Below are positions 1-8,244 of a DNA stretch of 64,000 nt, piece by piece. Where the stretch lies: contig NZ_JAFEWE010000013.1 of the NCBI RefSeq assembly GCF_017355785.1, positions 118,136-182,135 of the forward strand. Direction: 5' to 3'. How positions within the stretch are numbered: the stretch's first letter is position 1; the number at the start of each line of letters is the position of its first letter. Source of the DNA: Desertivirga arenae (GTDB taxonomy: Bacteria; Bacteroidota; Bacteroidia; Sphingobacteriales; Sphingobacteriaceae). Below the pieces are notes generated by a model. That model saw only the letters and a list, made by a program, of their open reading frames with translations. It had not been told where the DNA came from and did no database searches. The position numbers and the translations under genes were made by a program.

Positions 1-60
1 CTCTGCAAGTGAGATATCCTTAACTTTGTAAGGAACATAAGTTGTCTCTACTGATGACAT
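1..60 (-). CDS. ahcY: Adenosylhomocysteinase, N-terminal fragment (runs off the window)
   Basis: The first 60 bases, read on the minus strand, start with ATG and encode 20 residues beginning MSSVETTYVPYKVKDISLAE, which I recognise as the N-terminus of Bacteroidota S-adenosylhomocysteine hydrolase. The enzyme cleaves S-adenosylhomocysteine to adenosine and homocysteine in the activated methyl cycle. Only the start is visible, so catalytic and NAD-binding parts cannot be checked. The identity rests on memory of the family's N-terminus. Confidence 0.75.
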   Translation of the reverse strand, partial: MSSVETTYVPYKVKDISLAE

Positions 61-119
61 AGTTGTTATTTTATTTATTAGTTGCTCAAAAAAGCCAGTA
101 ACCTAGATGGTTGAGGTTG

Positions 120-127
120 CAAATTTA
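120..127 (-). promoter_or_regulatory. Candidate -7 element for ahcY
   Basis: TAAATTTG on the minus strand fits the Bacteroidota -7 consensus TAnnTTTG and lies about 60 bases before the ahcY ATG. A second match, TAATTTTG, lies further upstream at 164-171, so which one is used is uncertain. Confidence 0.4.
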
Positions 128-216
128 TCAATAAACTCAATATTTATTGTTTTTTAAAAGCAACAAAATTAGGGTATTACTTGAGATCGATTTGCAGTTT
201 TGTGGCTTAACGTTCG

Positions 217-224
217 TACCTTTG
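217..224 (+). promoter_or_regulatory. Candidate -7 element for the small lipoprotein gene
   Basis: TACCTTTG matches TAnnTTTG exactly and lies 15 bases before the ATG at 240. A TTTG at 191-194 could serve as the -33 element with a 22-base spacer. The predicted leader is under 12 bases. Confidence 0.55.
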
Positions 225-239
225 TCATAGGCTTATTTT

Positions 240-524
240 ATGAATAAAAACCTGCTTTTTCTCACAATTCTATTCTTGTTTCTATCCTGTAAGAAGTCTT
301 CTAATAGTGTTTGCATGGATTGCATTGCTTACAATCTCGAAAGTTTAAATCCTGAGCTTCGTATCGGTGCTCCACTGAATCAAGAGGAAAATTGTGGCTC
401 AGAGGAGGAGCTAAAAGATTGGGAGGACCGCTACTCCGCTCAATTTGCAGGTTCTCCGACCTACATATATTGTATGAAGAGAAGTGGTAAGGATACTACA
501 TATATCGTTAAAACAACAAGATAA
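240..524 (+). CDS. Small cysteine-containing lipoprotein, function unknown
   Basis: A 94-residue protein with a short charged N-terminus, a hydrophobic stretch and a lipobox ending FLSC with the lipidated cysteine at residue 17. It should therefore be exported and anchored in a membrane. The mature part has four more cysteines (about residues 25, 28, 52 and 78), the first two as C-M-D-C, which would allow two disulfides. I do not recognise a family. It stands alone, transcribed divergently from ahcY, with its own promoter-like box just upstream. Confidence 0.7.
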   Translation: MNKNLLFLTILFLFLSCKKSSNSVCMDCIAYNLESLNPELRIGAPLNQEENCGSEEELKDWEDRYSAQFAGSPTYIYCMKRSGKDTTYIVKTTR

Positions 525-574
525 ATGTGACAGAGTCTTGATACCTTAGACTTTCACGTATAGTTGAATAGCAC

Positions 575-582
575 TAATTTTG
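575..582 (+). promoter_or_regulatory. Candidate -7 element for the bacilliredoxin gene
   Basis: TAATTTTG matches TAnnTTTG and lies 30 bases before the ATG at 613. The -33 side has only a weak CTTTC at 551-555. Confidence 0.45.
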
Positions 583-612
583 CGTTTAATATACAATAGA
601 AAATAAAAGAGT

Positions 613-1023
613 ATGTATCCAGAATATTTAGTTGCCCCAATGCGGGAAGAACTTACTAAAGTTGGTTTTGAGGAATTGAAGACTCCTGAAGATGTGTCTG
701 CGGCGATCAACACTCAGGGAACCGTATTTGTAGTGGTAAACTCTGTATGTGGCTGTGCAGCTGCCAATGCACGTCCAGCTGCCCGAGCTGCTGTTCAAAA
801 TGATAAACATCCAGACAAATTTGTTACTGTTTTTGCTGGTATGGAAAAGGAAGCTGTAAACGCCGCCCGTGATTTTATGTTACCTTACCCTCCATCTTCG
901 CCATCTATGGCTTTATTTAAAGATGGGAAATTGGTACATATGATCGAACGTCATCAAATTGAAGGACGTCCTGCTCAGATGATCGCTGATAACCTTATTG
1001 GAGCTTTCGAGCAATACTGTTAG
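613..1023 (+). CDS. BrxA/BrxB family bacilliredoxin (YphP/YqiW family)
   Basis: A 136-residue cytosolic protein beginning MYPEYLVAPMREEL, typical of the BrxA/BrxB (DUF1094) thioredoxin-fold family. The redox site is the C-G-C at residues 46-48 in the context NSVCGCAAANARP. In Firmicutes these proteins remove bacillithiol from S-thiolated proteins; the same low-molecular-weight thiol partner is an inference here. Length equals the family norm. It is a single gene convergent with cdaA, with a hairpin between them. Confidence 0.9.
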   Translation: MYPEYLVAPMREELTKVGFEELKTPEDVSAAINTQGTVFVVVNSVCGCAAANARPAARAAVQNDKHPDKFVTVFAGMEKEAVNAARDFMLPYPPSSPSMALFKDGKLVHMIERHQIEGRPAQMIADNLIGAFEQYC

Positions 1024-1045
1024 TATAGAACCACTGATAATTAGT

Positions 1046-1083
1046 GATTACACCGAGGTTGGATAATAACCATCGGTGTAATC
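1046..1083. terminator. Hairpin between the convergent bacilliredoxin and cdaA genes
   Basis: An 11-base perfect inverted repeat (GATTACACCGA at 1046-1056, TCGGTGTAATC at 1073-1083) lies just after the bacilliredoxin stop. No long T run follows on either strand, so calling it an intrinsic terminator is tentative. The right arm is also the first of three ATCGGTG copies spaced 19 bases apart. Confidence 0.45.
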
Positions 1084-1126
1084 ATAAATAATCGGTGCAA
1101 CCATTACGAATCGGTGTAGTTCTACC

Positions 1127-1918
1127 TTATAGATCTCCGAGTAAGAGCTTCTCTAAATCTTCTGCGTTGAGATTCATTTTGACCCTTCCCTGTTTGGCAT
1201 AGGCGATAGTTCCCGTTTCCTCTGAAACTATTACAGCCACGGCATCGCTCATTTCTGATATTCCGATACCGGCTCTATGTCGCAAACCAAAGTGCGGTGG
1301 TAATTTTTCGTTATCAGTAAGAGGTAGAATACAGCTGGCACATCTTATTTTTCCATCAGATATTACCACAGCTCCGTCGTGCAATGGGCTATTTTTCTGG
1401 AAGATACTTTCCAATAAGCGTTTGGAAATGATAGCATCCATTTGTTCCCCGCTATTTTGATAGTACTGTTCATCAAAGTATTTTGCAAAAACGATAAGTG
1501 CTCCGGTCCGTGTCGCTTGCATATATTTACATGCATCTACAATTGGTTTAAGCGAAATTTCGTTGTCTTTAGCTGCTTCTTGTTTGCTTGCAAAGAATGT
1601 TTTCCAAAGGCGGTTACGATGAATAAATGCATTTTTGCCAATAAGAAGAAGGAATCGCCGGATCTCCTGCTGAAAAACTACTACTACAGCTAAAACCCCT
1701 ACACCAACAAATCCTCCTAGAAAGTGACTTAGGAGGTGCATGTTCAACTGCAGGGTAACCAGATATACAAGGTAAATTATAATTAAACCAAGAAGAATGT
1801 TCAGTGCAATTGTTCCCCTTATTAGATTGTAAATATAGTAGATGATGAATGCTACTACTATAATGTCTATGATGTCTAATAGGCGCAAGTGCAGGAAACT
1901 AAGGTCAAATCCCTCCAT
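1127..1918 (-). CDS. cdaA: Diadenylate cyclase CdaA (membrane-bound c-di-AMP synthase)
   Basis: Makes the second messenger c-di-AMP from two ATP. Three hydrophobic segments fill roughly the first 85 residues, followed by the DisA_N-type catalytic domain with the two signature motifs: D-G-A in SPLHDGAVVIS and R-H-R in GLRHRAGIGIS. I prefer the ATG at 1918 (protein MEGFDLSFLH..., 263 residues) because it fits the family; an in-frame ATG at 1936 would add six residues. It lies 73 bases downstream of folP on the same strand, a pairing usual in Bacteroidota, so the two are probably co-transcribed. Confidence 0.93.
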   Translation of the reverse strand: MEGFDLSFLHLRLLDIIDIIVVAFIIYYIYNLIRGTIALNILLGLIIIYLVYLVTLQLNMHLLSHFLGGFVGVGVLAVVVVFQQEIRRFLLLIGKNAFIHRNRLWKTFFASKQEAAKDNEISLKPIVDACKYMQATRTGALIVFAKYFDEQYYQNSGEQMDAIISKRLLESIFQKNSPLHDGAVVISDGKIRCASCILPLTDNEKLPPHFGLRHRAGIGISEMSDAVAVIVSEETGTIAYAKQGRVKMNLNAEDLEKLLLGDL

Positions 1919-1991
1919 AACTCTGTAAAATAACATTTTTTATTGAATTGAAATGATGGGTTGTTTGATTCTCCAGCATTCTTTAAAAGAT

Positions 1992-2852
1992 TTATTCGGT
2001 CTCTAGTGCCCTAAGTAATTTTACAACCTGAGCAGCTTCTTTCACATCATGAACTCGGACAATATCTGCACCCTTTTGAAGCGCAATGGTATTTAAGATT
2101 GTAGTACCATTTAAAGCTTCTTCACTTTTAATTTTCAAAGTTTTCCATATCATTGATTTTCTTGAAATCCCGGCAAGCACTGGAATACCAGGAATTGAAA
2201 ATCTTTCAAAGCTATTTAGTAGTTGAAAGTTTTGTTCAATCGTCTTAGCAAATCCAAATCCTGGATCCAGGATGACGTCTTTTACTCCCAGTTCTTTAAG
2301 CTTTATAGTTTTTAATGAAAAATAGCGGAGTATATCAGAAAAAATATTTTCATAATGCGTATGTTGTTTCATATCCTGTGGCGTTCCCCGCATATGCATA
2401 AGAATATAGGGAGCTTTTAACTCAGAAGCAGTTTTAAACATATTGTGATCTAATTCCCCTCCGGAAATGTCATTTATAATATGGCCTCCTTCACCTAAAG
2501 CAGCCCTGGCCACTTCGGCTCTAAAGGTATCTATAGAAATTATGGCGGCGGGATAGCGCTTTGAAATTTCTTTGATAATAGGAATAAGCCTTTTTTTTTC
2601 CTCATCCATAGAGATGTCTATCGCCCCTGGTCGCGATGAATATGCTCCTATATCGATCAGATCTGCTCCCTCTTCCAGCATTTCTTCGGTTCGTTGTATC
2701 GCTGTTTCTACTGAAGACACCCGGCTACCAGAATAAAATGAATCTGGAGTTATATTAAGAATACCCATTACTTTGGGACGGAGAAAATCAATTAGGGTTC
2801 CCCGCGCATTAATAGTCTTCTTTTTCCGAATAATCGTATTTTTATCGCTCAT
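1992..2852 (-). CDS. folP: Dihydropteroate synthase
   Basis: Joins p-aminobenzoate to dihydropterin pyrophosphate in folate synthesis; the target of sulfonamides. The 286-residue TIM barrel shows the family signatures NITPDSF (residues 33-39), DIGAYSSRPGA (about 67-77), the lysine motif AGISRKS near residue 225 and RVHDV near the C-terminus. The second signature reads AYSSRPG rather than the commoner GESTRPG. The start codon is only two bases from an ATG of the divergent DUF1599 gene. It leads the folP-cdaA pair. Confidence 0.95.
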   Translation of the reverse strand: MSDKNTIIRKKKTINARGTLIDFLRPKVMGILNITPDSFYSGSRVSSVETAIQRTEEMLEEGADLIDIGAYSSRPGAIDISMDEEKKRLIPIIKEISKRYPAAIISIDTFRAEVARAALGEGGHIINDISGGELDHNMFKTASELKAPYILMHMRGTPQDMKQHTHYENIFSDILRYFSLKTIKLKELGVKDVILDPGFGFAKTIEQNFQLLNSFERFSIPGIPVLAGISRKSMIWKTLKIKSEEALNGTTILNTIALQKGADIVRVHDVKEAAQVVKLLRALETE

Positions 2853-2854
2853 TA

Positions 2855-3451
2855 ATGCAAAATAGGGGTTTATCCCCCGTTAAATCAAATATTAAACACG
2901 TTTTGGCTACTAACACATTAGAAGAATACAACGCAGTAATAAATGCATGTAAAGATCTTTTTATAAGGAAAACGCAGGATTACGGAACAGCATGGCGTAT
3001 TCTTCGACCAAGTTCAATAACTGATCAGATTTTTATCAAGGCCCAGCGTATCCGTACTCTCGAGGAAAAAAAAGTATCTAAGGTAGGAGAGGGGATTATT
3101 CCGGAGTATGTAGGAATCATTAACTATTCCATAATTGCCATGATTCAGTTGGAATTAGAGGAGTCTGCTCCTATGGAGATAGTTGTTGATGAAGTTGAAA
3201 AACTTTACGACCTTAAAGTCAGAGAAACAAGGGATCTAATGTTTGCGAAGAACCACGATTATGGAGAAGCCTGGCGTGATATGCGTATAAGTTCATTAAC
3301 TGACCTTATTCTCATGAAGATCTTCCGAGTTAAACAGATTGAGGATAATCAAGGAGAAACGATCGTTTCGGAAGGAGTTAAAGCTAACTACCAGGATATG
3401 CTGAACTATTCTGTTTTTGCCTTGATCAAACTTAATTATCCCGAATCCTGA
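2855..3451 (+). CDS. DUF1599 (nucleotide modification associated domain 1) protein, tandemly duplicated
   Basis: A 198-residue protein made of two copies of one domain. Copy one has QDYGTAWR at residues 41-48 followed by PSSITDQIF; copy two has HDYGEAWR at 134-141 followed by ISSLTDLIL, and each ends with an N-Y-S-(I/V) motif. This is the DUF1599/Nmad1 family, linked by comparative genomics to nucleotide modification, with no firmly known reaction. The ATG at 2855 is almost inside the divergent folP start. A TTG at 2903 (protein LATNTLEEY...) would leave room for a promoter and fits homologues as I recall them. BT_3928 follows after 15 bases, suggesting an operon. Confidence 0.85.
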   Translation: MQNRGLSPVKSNIKHVLATNTLEEYNAVINACKDLFIRKTQDYGTAWRILRPSSITDQIFIKAQRIRTLEEKKVSKVGEGIIPEYVGIINYSIIAMIQLELEESAPMEIVVDEVEKLYDLKVRETRDLMFAKNHDYGEAWRDMRISSLTDLILMKIFRVKQIEDNQGETIVSEGVKANYQDMLNYSVFALIKLNYPES

Positions 3452-3466
3452 AAAACTTAAAATATA

Positions 3467-4657
3467 ATGAGTTACCAAAACGCTTTTAGTGAAAAGACCC
3501 CAACTCCCGTATTACTTCGGGTAACCAGTCTTCTTGTAGGGCTGCTTTTTATTTTTTCAGGCCTTATTAAAATAAACGATCCGCTTGGCTTTAGCTACAA
3601 GCTCGAAGAATTCTTTGAAGTTTTCCATATCACTTTCCTTAACCCCCTCGCTGTTACTATATCGATTACTTTATGCGCTATTGAGATCATACTTGGGGCT
3701 GCGTTACTGCTAGGGATTAAAGGTAGGCAGGTTGCTTTGGGACTACTAACAACTATTGTCTTTTTTACCTTTCTGACTTTCTACGCTGCTTTTTTTGACG
3801 TTGTCAGGACTTGTGGGTGCTTTGGAGATGCCATCAAGCTCACTCCCTGGCAGTCATTTGCGAAAGATGTGGTCCTTTTAATCCTTATTCTCTTTATTTT
3901 TCTGAATCGCCAAAAGATTCAACCGGTTTTAAGATCAGAGAAAGTTCAGAGCGGCGTACTTTGGATGATAACAATTATTGCTTTTGCAATGGGGTTGTAT
4001 ACTTATAACTATCTTCCTGTCAAAGACTTTTTGCCCTACCATGTTGGAGCTAATATTCCCGAATCAATGAAGATTCCTGATGGTGCTCCTGTCGATGAGT
4101 TTGAGATCACCTACAATTTGGTGAACAAGAGAACGAAAGAGACGAAGCAAATGACAGATAAGGAGTATATGAAGACAGAGGTGTGGAAAGATGCTGATTG
4201 GGAGATCAAAGGAGAACCGGGGAGGAAACTTATCAAGCGTGGCTTTGAGCCTCCTATAAAAGACTTGAAGATTGCTGATAGTCAGGGAACAGATTATACG
4301 AGTGAGTTGATGGAAAACCCGTATTATAATCTTGTTATTGTAGCATATAATCTAAACGCTGCTAACAAAAGGGCTATTGGTGATCTTAATGCCCTGGCCA
4401 TCAACGCAGCTGAAAATTACAATGTCAGAACTATATTGCTAACCTCCAACTCGGTGGAAACAGCCGAGAACTTTAAAAAGAATAATAAGTTGGCAATGGA
4501 ATTATTTTATTCGGATGCTGTGCCTTTGAAAAGTATGGTCAGAGCTAATCCCGGGTTATTATTACTGAAGGATGGTATGGTGATTAACAAGTGGCATTAT
4601 CATACAATGCCTAGTTATCAGGAATTGGAGGAGCAATATTTCAGACATCAGAACTAA
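3467..4657 (+). CDS. BT_3928 family membrane protein (DoxX/MauE-like with thioredoxin-like tail)
   Basis: A 396-residue Bacteroidota protein. The first 180 residues hold about five membrane segments of the DoxX/MauE type, with the conserved loop motif CGCFGD at residues 116-121. The remaining, soluble part resembles a thioredoxin-like fold (SELMENPYYNLVIVAYNL... LLLLKDGMVINKWHY) but has no CxxC motif. The family is known only by the BT_3928 name; a role in membrane-linked thiol or quinone redox is inference. It sits between the DUF1599 gene and dinB in a tight co-directional run. Confidence 0.85.
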   Translation: MSYQNAFSEKTPTPVLLRVTSLLVGLLFIFSGLIKINDPLGFSYKLEEFFEVFHITFLNPLAVTISITLCAIEIILGAALLLGIKGRQVALGLLTTIVFFTFLTFYAAFFDVVRTCGCFGDAIKLTPWQSFAKDVVLLILILFIFLNRQKIQPVLRSEKVQSGVLWMITIIAFAMGLYTYNYLPVKDFLPYHVGANIPESMKIPDGAPVDEFEITYNLVNKRTKETKQMTDKEYMKTEVWKDADWEIKGEPGRKLIKRGFEPPIKDLKIADSQGTDYTSELMENPYYNLVIVAYNLNAANKRAIGDLNALAINAAENYNVRTILLTSNSVETAENFKKNNKLAMELFYSDAVPLKSMVRANPGLLLLKDGMVINKWHYHTMPSYQELEEQYFRHQN

Positions 4658-4662
4658 TCTCT

Positions 4663-5106
4663 ATGCTGGAAGATCTTATTAATTATACAGCTGTTGCTGA
4701 TAAGATTATGATTGATGTACTATTGGCAACTGATAGAACAATGCCAAAAGCAGAAGGACTCTTTTCTCATATTCTAAATTCTCAGCATATTTGGCTGAGC
4801 CGGATTAATAAAAAAGGGGCTTTATTTGAACGCTTTCAGCAACAGCCCAGGGAACAATTGCTCTCACTACACTTGGAAAATATAAAGGAACTTAGTAAGG
4901 TGCTAAAGGAAAGAGATCTTAATGAAAAGATTAGATATTTCAACTTTTCCGGTGTTAGCTTCGAAAGCAGGTTGTCCGACGTGTTGTTCCACGTGGTAAA
5001 TCATTCCTCCTACCACCGGGGTCAGGTAGTTTCACTACTTAAGTTAGCCGGAATTACCCCTCCGGTAACAGATTATATTATTTTAAAACGACAAGAGAAA
5101 CTTTGA
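4663..5106 (+). CDS. DinB family protein
   Basis: A 147-residue four-helix-bundle protein of the DinB/YfiT superfamily, whose members bind a divalent metal through three histidines. Candidate ligands are His42 (SQHIWLSR), His114 and His118 (NHSSYHRGQ). Some relatives are thiol-dependent transferases, but most, including this type, have no assigned substrate. It starts five bases after the BT_3928 stop and its stop overlaps the TTG start of aroK in a TTGA, so translation is probably coupled. Confidence 0.88.
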   Translation: MLEDLINYTAVADKIMIDVLLATDRTMPKAEGLFSHILNSQHIWLSRINKKGALFERFQQQPREQLLSLHLENIKELSKVLKERDLNEKIRYFNFSGVSFESRLSDVLFHVVNHSSYHRGQVVSLLKLAGITPPVTDYIILKRQEKL

Positions 5107-5615
5107 AAATATTTTTAGTAGGATTTATGGGTTGTGGAAAGACGACCTTTGGGAAAAAACTCGCTTCTAAGTTAGGCTACAAATTTGTAGACCTTGACAA
5201 ATCTGTTGAAGAGAGTGTAGGTATGTCGATTCCTGATTATTTTGAGAAATTTGGCGAGACCGCTTTCCGTGAAAAAGAAAGAGCTATTCTGCAAACCAGG
5301 ACTTATTCCGAAAATTCGGTTATTGCTACAGGCGGTGGAGCACCATGCTTTTTCGATAATATGCAGTGGATGAACGAGCACGGTATTACCGTTTATATTT
5401 CCCTTACCGCCAAAGCTTTGGCCAGTCGTTTGGAAAGTGCAACAGATGAGAGGCCGGTTCTTCAGGGATTAAAAGGTGAAGATCTTGAACGGTTCATAGC
5501 GTCCAAGCTTGCAGAAAGAGACATCTTTTATACCAAAGCTTCGATGATCGTTGAAGGCATTAATATTAGCCCTGAAAACTTTATTCCGAAGTTGGAAGAA
5601 TATCAACGCAGATAA
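5103..5615 (+). CDS. aroK: Shikimate kinase
   Basis: Phosphorylates shikimate at the 3-hydroxyl in the route to chorismate. The 170-residue protein has the Walker A motif GFMGCGKTT at residues 7-15, the shikimate-binding D-L-D at 30-32, R56-E57 and the GGG at 77-79, and a lid region with DERPVL. The start codon is TTG at 5103, inside the dinB stop; no better ATG lies nearby, and the protein begins directly with the expected first strand. Its last 13 bases overlap the convergent phosphoribosyltransferase gene. Confidence 0.94.
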   Translation: MKIFLVGFMGCGKTTFGKKLASKLGYKFVDLDKSVEESVGMSIPDYFEKFGETAFREKERAILQTRTYSENSVIATGGGAPCFFDNMQWMNEHGITVYISLTAKALASRLESATDERPVLQGLKGEDLERFIASKLAERDIFYTKASMIVEGINISPENFIPKLEEYQRR

Positions 5616-6109
5616 ACCGCATCCTCCTGATTGCCGTTTAATAAAACATCTACATGTTCTTTAATAACGGTAGCTAGTTCAAGACCGGTAAAATCGGGAG
5701 TTACCGGGAAAATTCTGTGACTTCTATTTACTAAAACAGCCGTTCGTAACTTCTTCAGAGGAATATCAAGGAATACACCTAAGCCATAGGCCAAAGTGCG
5801 GCCGCTATTAAGCACATCATCAACAAGAATAACTACTTTATTCGAGCACACTTCTATTCCAATATCTGTTTCGGCCTGTAGGTGAGAGCTAGATTTATTA
5901 AGTTCTATCTTCATCAGGGATACTTCAATTCCTGATACATCCTCAATGGATTTCTTCAACCTTTCTGCAAGAATATACCCATAATCAGCAATTCCAGCAA
6001 TCACGATGGAGGTTTCCTCCAGATTGTCTTCCCATATCTGATAGGCCATACGGGTGATCTTTTGTTGAATTTGAGTATTATCAAGAATTAAAATCTTCTT
6101 ATCAGGCAT
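5603..6109 (-). CDS. PyrR-like phosphoribosyltransferase
   Basis: A 168-residue type I phosphoribosyltransferase. The PRPP-binding motif VVILVDDVLNSGRTL spans residues 92-106, with the acidic pair at 96-97. Overall length and layout (N-terminal helix ITRMAYQIWE, TAVLVNRSHRIFPV near the end) are those of PyrR, the pyrimidine operon attenuator that also has uracil phosphoribosyltransferase activity. No pyr genes or attenuator are nearby, so an RNA-binding role cannot be claimed. It overlaps the 3' end of aroK by 13 bases. Confidence 0.85.
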   Translation of the reverse strand: MPDKKILILDNTQIQQKITRMAYQIWEDNLEETSIVIAGIADYGYILAERLKKSIEDVSGIEVSLMKIELNKSSSHLQAETDIGIEVCSNKVVILVDDVLNSGRTLAYGLGVFLDIPLKKLRTAVLVNRSHRIFPVTPDFTGLELATVIKEHVDVLLNGNQEDAVYLR

Positions 6110-6159
6110 CCTCTAAAAATTTTCGAAAAATAGATATTTGAAATGAATTACAAAATGAT

Positions 6160-6552
6160 TTATTTGTACGGGAAGAATACAAAATTAGCGCCTTCCGGTA
6201 CTATTACAAAAAGACACATAAAGTCCTCTGCATTTTTAAATTGCTTAATAAACCGCTCCTTCTTCTCTGGATGAATCACTCCCTTCTCAATAAATTCCTC
6301 CAGATACGAGGCATTTATCGACCAGGTTGTATTTAATTCTTTATGGTCCAGGATAGGTTCTCCTACCTTAACTTCATGCTGATGCGCAATGAATATTGGG
6401 TAAGCAGAAAGCCCTTCCACTATAATCTCAACTGAAACTTCTTTTATTGATTCGCTATAAAGCTTCAAGTCCTTTTCAAGACTTTTCAGTGGACTTTCCT
6501 TTTTGGGAGTTTCACCGCCCCCAGGTTGATTTAATAATTCATTTAGTTCCAT
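6160..6552 (-). CDS. Conserved hypothetical protein
   Basis: A 130-residue soluble protein without signal peptide or membrane segment. The N-terminal 35 residues are polar and glycine/lysine-rich, and the rest forms one alpha/beta unit (VEIIVEGLSAYPIFIAHQ... FVIVPEGANFVFFPYK). I do not recognise a named family, though the sequence composition and position look like a real Bacteroidota gene. It follows rlmD on the same strand, 87 bases downstream. Confidence 0.7.
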   Translation of the reverse strand: MELNELLNQPGGGETPKKESPLKSLEKDLKLYSESIKEVSVEIIVEGLSAYPIFIAHQHEVKVGEPILDHKELNTTWSINASYLEEFIEKGVIHPEKKERFIKQFKNAEDFMCLFVIVPEGANFVFFPYK

Positions 6553-6639
6553 AAACTTTATCCCCTAAAGGAATTTTAACCTTCCAAGGTTTCTATTATT
6601 TAAAGATGAATGTTTGTAATTGACTCTACCTGCTAAATT

Positions 6640-8052
6640 CTATTGTTGATTTAACTCTAATAAAACAACATTCTCCACATGTTGTGTGTGTGGAAACATA
6701 TCCACAGGCCGGATCTTAGTCACAGAATATTTTTCTTTTAATAAAGCAATATCCCGTGCTTGAGTAGCAGCATTACAACTAACGTATACGATCTTGGGTG
6801 CTTCAATCTCCAATAAACGCCCTACAACATCCCCGTGCATTCCTGCTCTGGGAGGGTCGGTGATAATTACATCAGGTTTACCATGTTTTTCTACAAATTC
6901 AGCAGTAAGGATATCCTTCATATCCCCGGCGTAAAATGTTGTATTTGTTATGTTATTGATTCCCGAGTTAATCTTGGCGTCTTCGATAGCGGTTGGAACG
7001 TATTCAATTCCCACCACTTCTTTCACGCCACGTGCCACAAAGTTTGCAATTGTACCTGCTCCTGTGTACAGGTCGTATACCAGTTCATCTCCTTTAAATC
7101 CGGCAAAGGCTCTGGTGATTGCATATAATTCATAAGCCTGGAGTGAATTGGTTTGGTAGAAGGATTTAGGACCGATCTTGAAAGTAAGACCTTCCATCTC
7201 TTCGAAGATATAGTCGCGGCCCGCATATACATTGATATCCTGATCAAAGATCGTGTCGTTCTTCTTTTGATTAAGGATATATAATAAAGAAGTAATTTGA
7301 GGAAAACGCTCTTTCACAAAGCCCATCACTTTTTCAACTTCCTCTTCATTAGCATAAGCAAAAACAACTATTACCATCAGTTCTCCGGTTGTAGCTGTTC
7401 TTATAATAAGGTTTCGGAGTGCTCCCTCGTGGGCTCTTAGATCATAAAATGAAATATTGTGTTTCAATGCGAATTCCCGAACACTATTCCTTATTTCATT
7501 AGAGGGATTGCTTTGAAGATAACAGGTTTCAACATTAAGGATTTTATCGAAACGTAGAGGGACGTGAAAACCCAATGCATTCATCTCCTGATTGTCTCCC
7601 CCCTGAATATCCCCGTCAGTCAGCCAGCGCTTGTTAGAAAAGGTAAACTCCAGCTTGTTTCTGTAGTAACGCGTCTCAAAAGAGGGCAGGATTGGTTCGA
7701 TGATAGAAGTATCCACTTTGGCAAGTCTCTCGAGCGAGTTAACAACGCTTTTTTGTTTGTACACCAATTGCGCTTTGTAATTCATATGCTGCCATTTGCA
7801 GCCGCCACAAATCCCAAAATGCGGACAAAAAGGTTCAGTGCGGTGTTCAGAAGGAGTAATTAACTGAGAAATTTTAGCTTCAGCAAAATTTTTCTTTTTA
7901 CGAAGAAGTTCAACGTCTACTACATCGCCCGGAACTGCTTTTTCTATAAAAAGGACTAGTTCGTCAGCTTTTCCAACGCCTTTCCCTTCTTCGGCAATGT
8001 CTACTACTGTTATGTTCTGAATGTGCTTTCTCTCAGCGGGAATTCTTTTCAT
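6640..8052 (-). CDS. rlmD: 23S rRNA (uracil-5-)-methyltransferase RlmD family
   Basis: Makes 5-methyluridine in 23S rRNA (U1939 in E. coli numbering) using SAM. From the ATG at 8052 the protein is 470 residues: an N-terminal TRAM domain, an iron-sulfur cysteine set in FCPHFGICGGCKWQ (about C76, C82, C85) with a fourth cysteine likely in VETCYLQ, and a C-terminal SAM methyltransferase domain with DLYTGAGTI, TDPPRAG and the catalytic cysteine in YVSCNAATQARD. An upstream ATG at 8091 is in frame, but a -7 box at 8060-8067 lies between the two, so 8052 is the better start. RlmCD relatives cannot be fully excluded. Confidence 0.9.
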   Translation of the reverse strand: MKRIPAERKHIQNITVVDIAEEGKGVGKADELVLFIEKAVPGDVVDVELLRKKKNFAEAKISQLITPSEHRTEPFCPHFGICGGCKWQHMNYKAQLVYKQKSVVNSLERLAKVDTSIIEPILPSFETRYYRNKLEFTFSNKRWLTDGDIQGGDNQEMNALGFHVPLRFDKILNVETCYLQSNPSNEIRNSVREFALKHNISFYDLRAHEGALRNLIIRTATTGELMVIVVFAYANEEEVEKVMGFVKERFPQITSLLYILNQKKNDTIFDQDINVYAGRDYIFEEMEGLTFKIGPKSFYQTNSLQAYELYAITRAFAGFKGDELVYDLYTGAGTIANFVARGVKEVVGIEYVPTAIEDAKINSGINNITNTTFYAGDMKDILTAEFVEKHGKPDVIITDPPRAGMHGDVVGRLLEIEAPKIVYVSCNAATQARDIALLKEKYSVTKIRPVDMFPHTQHVENVVLLELNQQ

Positions 8053-8059
8053 GTGGCCG

Positions 8060-8067
8060 CAAAGATA
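8060..8067 (-). promoter_or_regulatory. Promoter -7 element of rlmD
   Basis: TATCTTTG on the minus strand, seven bases before the ATG at 8052, with a TTG at 8089-8091 about 21 bases upstream. It implies a leaderless or nearly leaderless mRNA. The surrounding 21 bases (8058-8078) are repeated in inverted orientation at the purH promoter. Confidence 0.6.
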
Positions 8068-8070
8068 AGG

Positions 8071-8122
8071 ACTATGATTCGTATGATTCAATGATTACTA
8101 TGATTCGTATGATTTAATAATT
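8071..8122. repeat. Tandem 26-bp repeat, two copies
   Basis: Positions 8071-8096 and 8097-8122 are near-identical 26-base units starting ACTATGATTCGTATGATT, differing at two positions, followed by a third partial ACTA. They lie just upstream of rlmD; the first copy overlaps its promoter region. Confidence 0.8.
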
Positions 8123-8244
8123 ACTACGTTTCAACCATGCATCATCTACTGTTAAAACTATCGGGGATAAGCTGAGAGTGCTTTGCGTCATTGTCTACAA
8201 GGAGAGGCTTCTATATATTAGGACGACCTAAATAAGAACAATTA

